Positions 63,790 to 64,000 of a stretch of DNA of 64,000 bases are shown here, piece after piece. Numbering within the stretch: the first letter of the stretch is position 1; every line of letters starts with the position of its first letter. The stretch comes from Citrobacter sp. Cu233 (lineage in GTDB: Bacteria > Pseudomonadota > Gammaproteobacteria > Enterobacterales > Enterobacteriaceae): the NCBI RefSeq assembly GCF_030332225.1, contig NZ_JAOWIF010000042.1:340176-404175 (forward strand), in the 5' to 3' direction. The position numbers and the translations under genes were made by a program. A model generated the notes under the pieces. That model was given only the letters and a program-made list of their open reading frames with translations, was not told the DNA's origin and ran no database searches.

Positions 63790-64000
63790 TCAGGGGGCTA
63801 CGGGATGCCAGATTTTTTCAGGGCTGTACTCAGTCATCGCCAGCGCTTTCTGTTGCGATGCTTCGCCAAGGTTGGCCTGATATACATTGTCATCGCCGCT
63901 AATCATAAAGCTCATCACCCCGGTGTGACCGTAGCTAATGGGCCATGCAACCATGGCAAAACCACTGGCTTTGTCCGGCAGTATGCGGAAACGATAACCG
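63790..64000 (-). CDS. DUF2950 family protein (C-terminal part, 5' end outside window)
   Basis: 69 codons and a TGA stop (63790-63792) are visible. They read GYRFRILPDKASGFAMVAWP, then SYGHTGVMSFMISGDDNVYQ and a C-terminus EYSPEKIWHPV. The pattern GYxFRIL...GFAxVAxP...YGxxGVMxFxI...VYxxxLG is that of DUF2950, a family of periplasmic or exported proteins of unknown function often next to DUF3300 (YacH) genes. E. coli K-12 has yacH here instead. It is convergent with lpd. The family call is by pattern; the signal peptide and start lie outside the window. Confidence 0.75.
   Translation of the reverse strand, partial: GYRFRILPDKASGFAMVAWPISYGHTGVMSFMISGDDNVYQANLGEASQQKALAMTEYSPEKIWHPVAP

Overview
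The window is a gene-dense, strongly syntenic piece of an enterobacterial (Enterobacteriaceae) chromosome. It corresponds to the araD-to-lpd stretch near minute 1-3 of the Escherichia coli map. Almost every protein is full length and close to its E. coli counterpart. Several details are not E. coli-like: a 281-residue AraC, a 569-residue AraB, a DUF2950 gene in place of yacH directly downstream of lpd, and extended thiB-leader and SgrS RNAs. The best guess is Citrobacter or a close relative such as Salmonella; the genus is an inference from recalled protein lengths and gene order. No prophage, insertion sequence, CRISPR array, rRNA or tRNA was seen.

Layout. 1-5141: L-arabinose catabolism, araBAD on the minus strand and divergent araC, with CRP, araI, araO1 and araO2 sites between them. 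5261-6028: yabI (DedA family). 6085-9588: thiamine transporter thiBPQ behind a TPP riboswitch. 9627-12858: the sugar-phosphate stress locus sgrR, sgrS/sgrT and setA. 12949-17806: leuABCD with leader peptide leuL and attenuator. 18459-21944: leuO and ilvIH. 22197-23201: cra. 23812-41653: the complete dcw cluster from mraZ to lpxC, eighteen kilobases of overlapping division and murein genes. 41937-45655: secM, secA, mutT. 45744-47311: coaE, zapD, yacG on the minus strand. 47537-48580: guaC. 48688-51712: ppdD, hofB, hofC (type IV pilus-like). 51954-54349: nadC and divergent ampD-ampE. 54647-56020: aroP. 56585-63678: pdhR, aceE, aceF, lpd (pyruvate dehydrogenase). 63790-64000: the end of a DUF2950 gene.

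Themes. Branched-chain amino-acid synthesis (leu, ilvIH), cell-wall and division functions, and central carbon control (cra, pdhR, sgr) sit side by side as conserved housekeeping blocks. Convergent gene junctions are repeatedly filled by REP/BIME palindromes.

The most unusual features are in RNA genes. The TPP riboswitch ahead of thiB carries a roughly 107-base insertion, bounded by 8-base inverted repeats, in its variable P3 arm. The SgrS small RNA has a near-perfect 60-base hairpin in the loop between its ptsG-pairing seed and its terminator, where E. coli has six bases. A short coding remnant resembling the C-terminus of a glycoside hydrolase lies between ampE and aroP. No wholly new multi-gene system was found.
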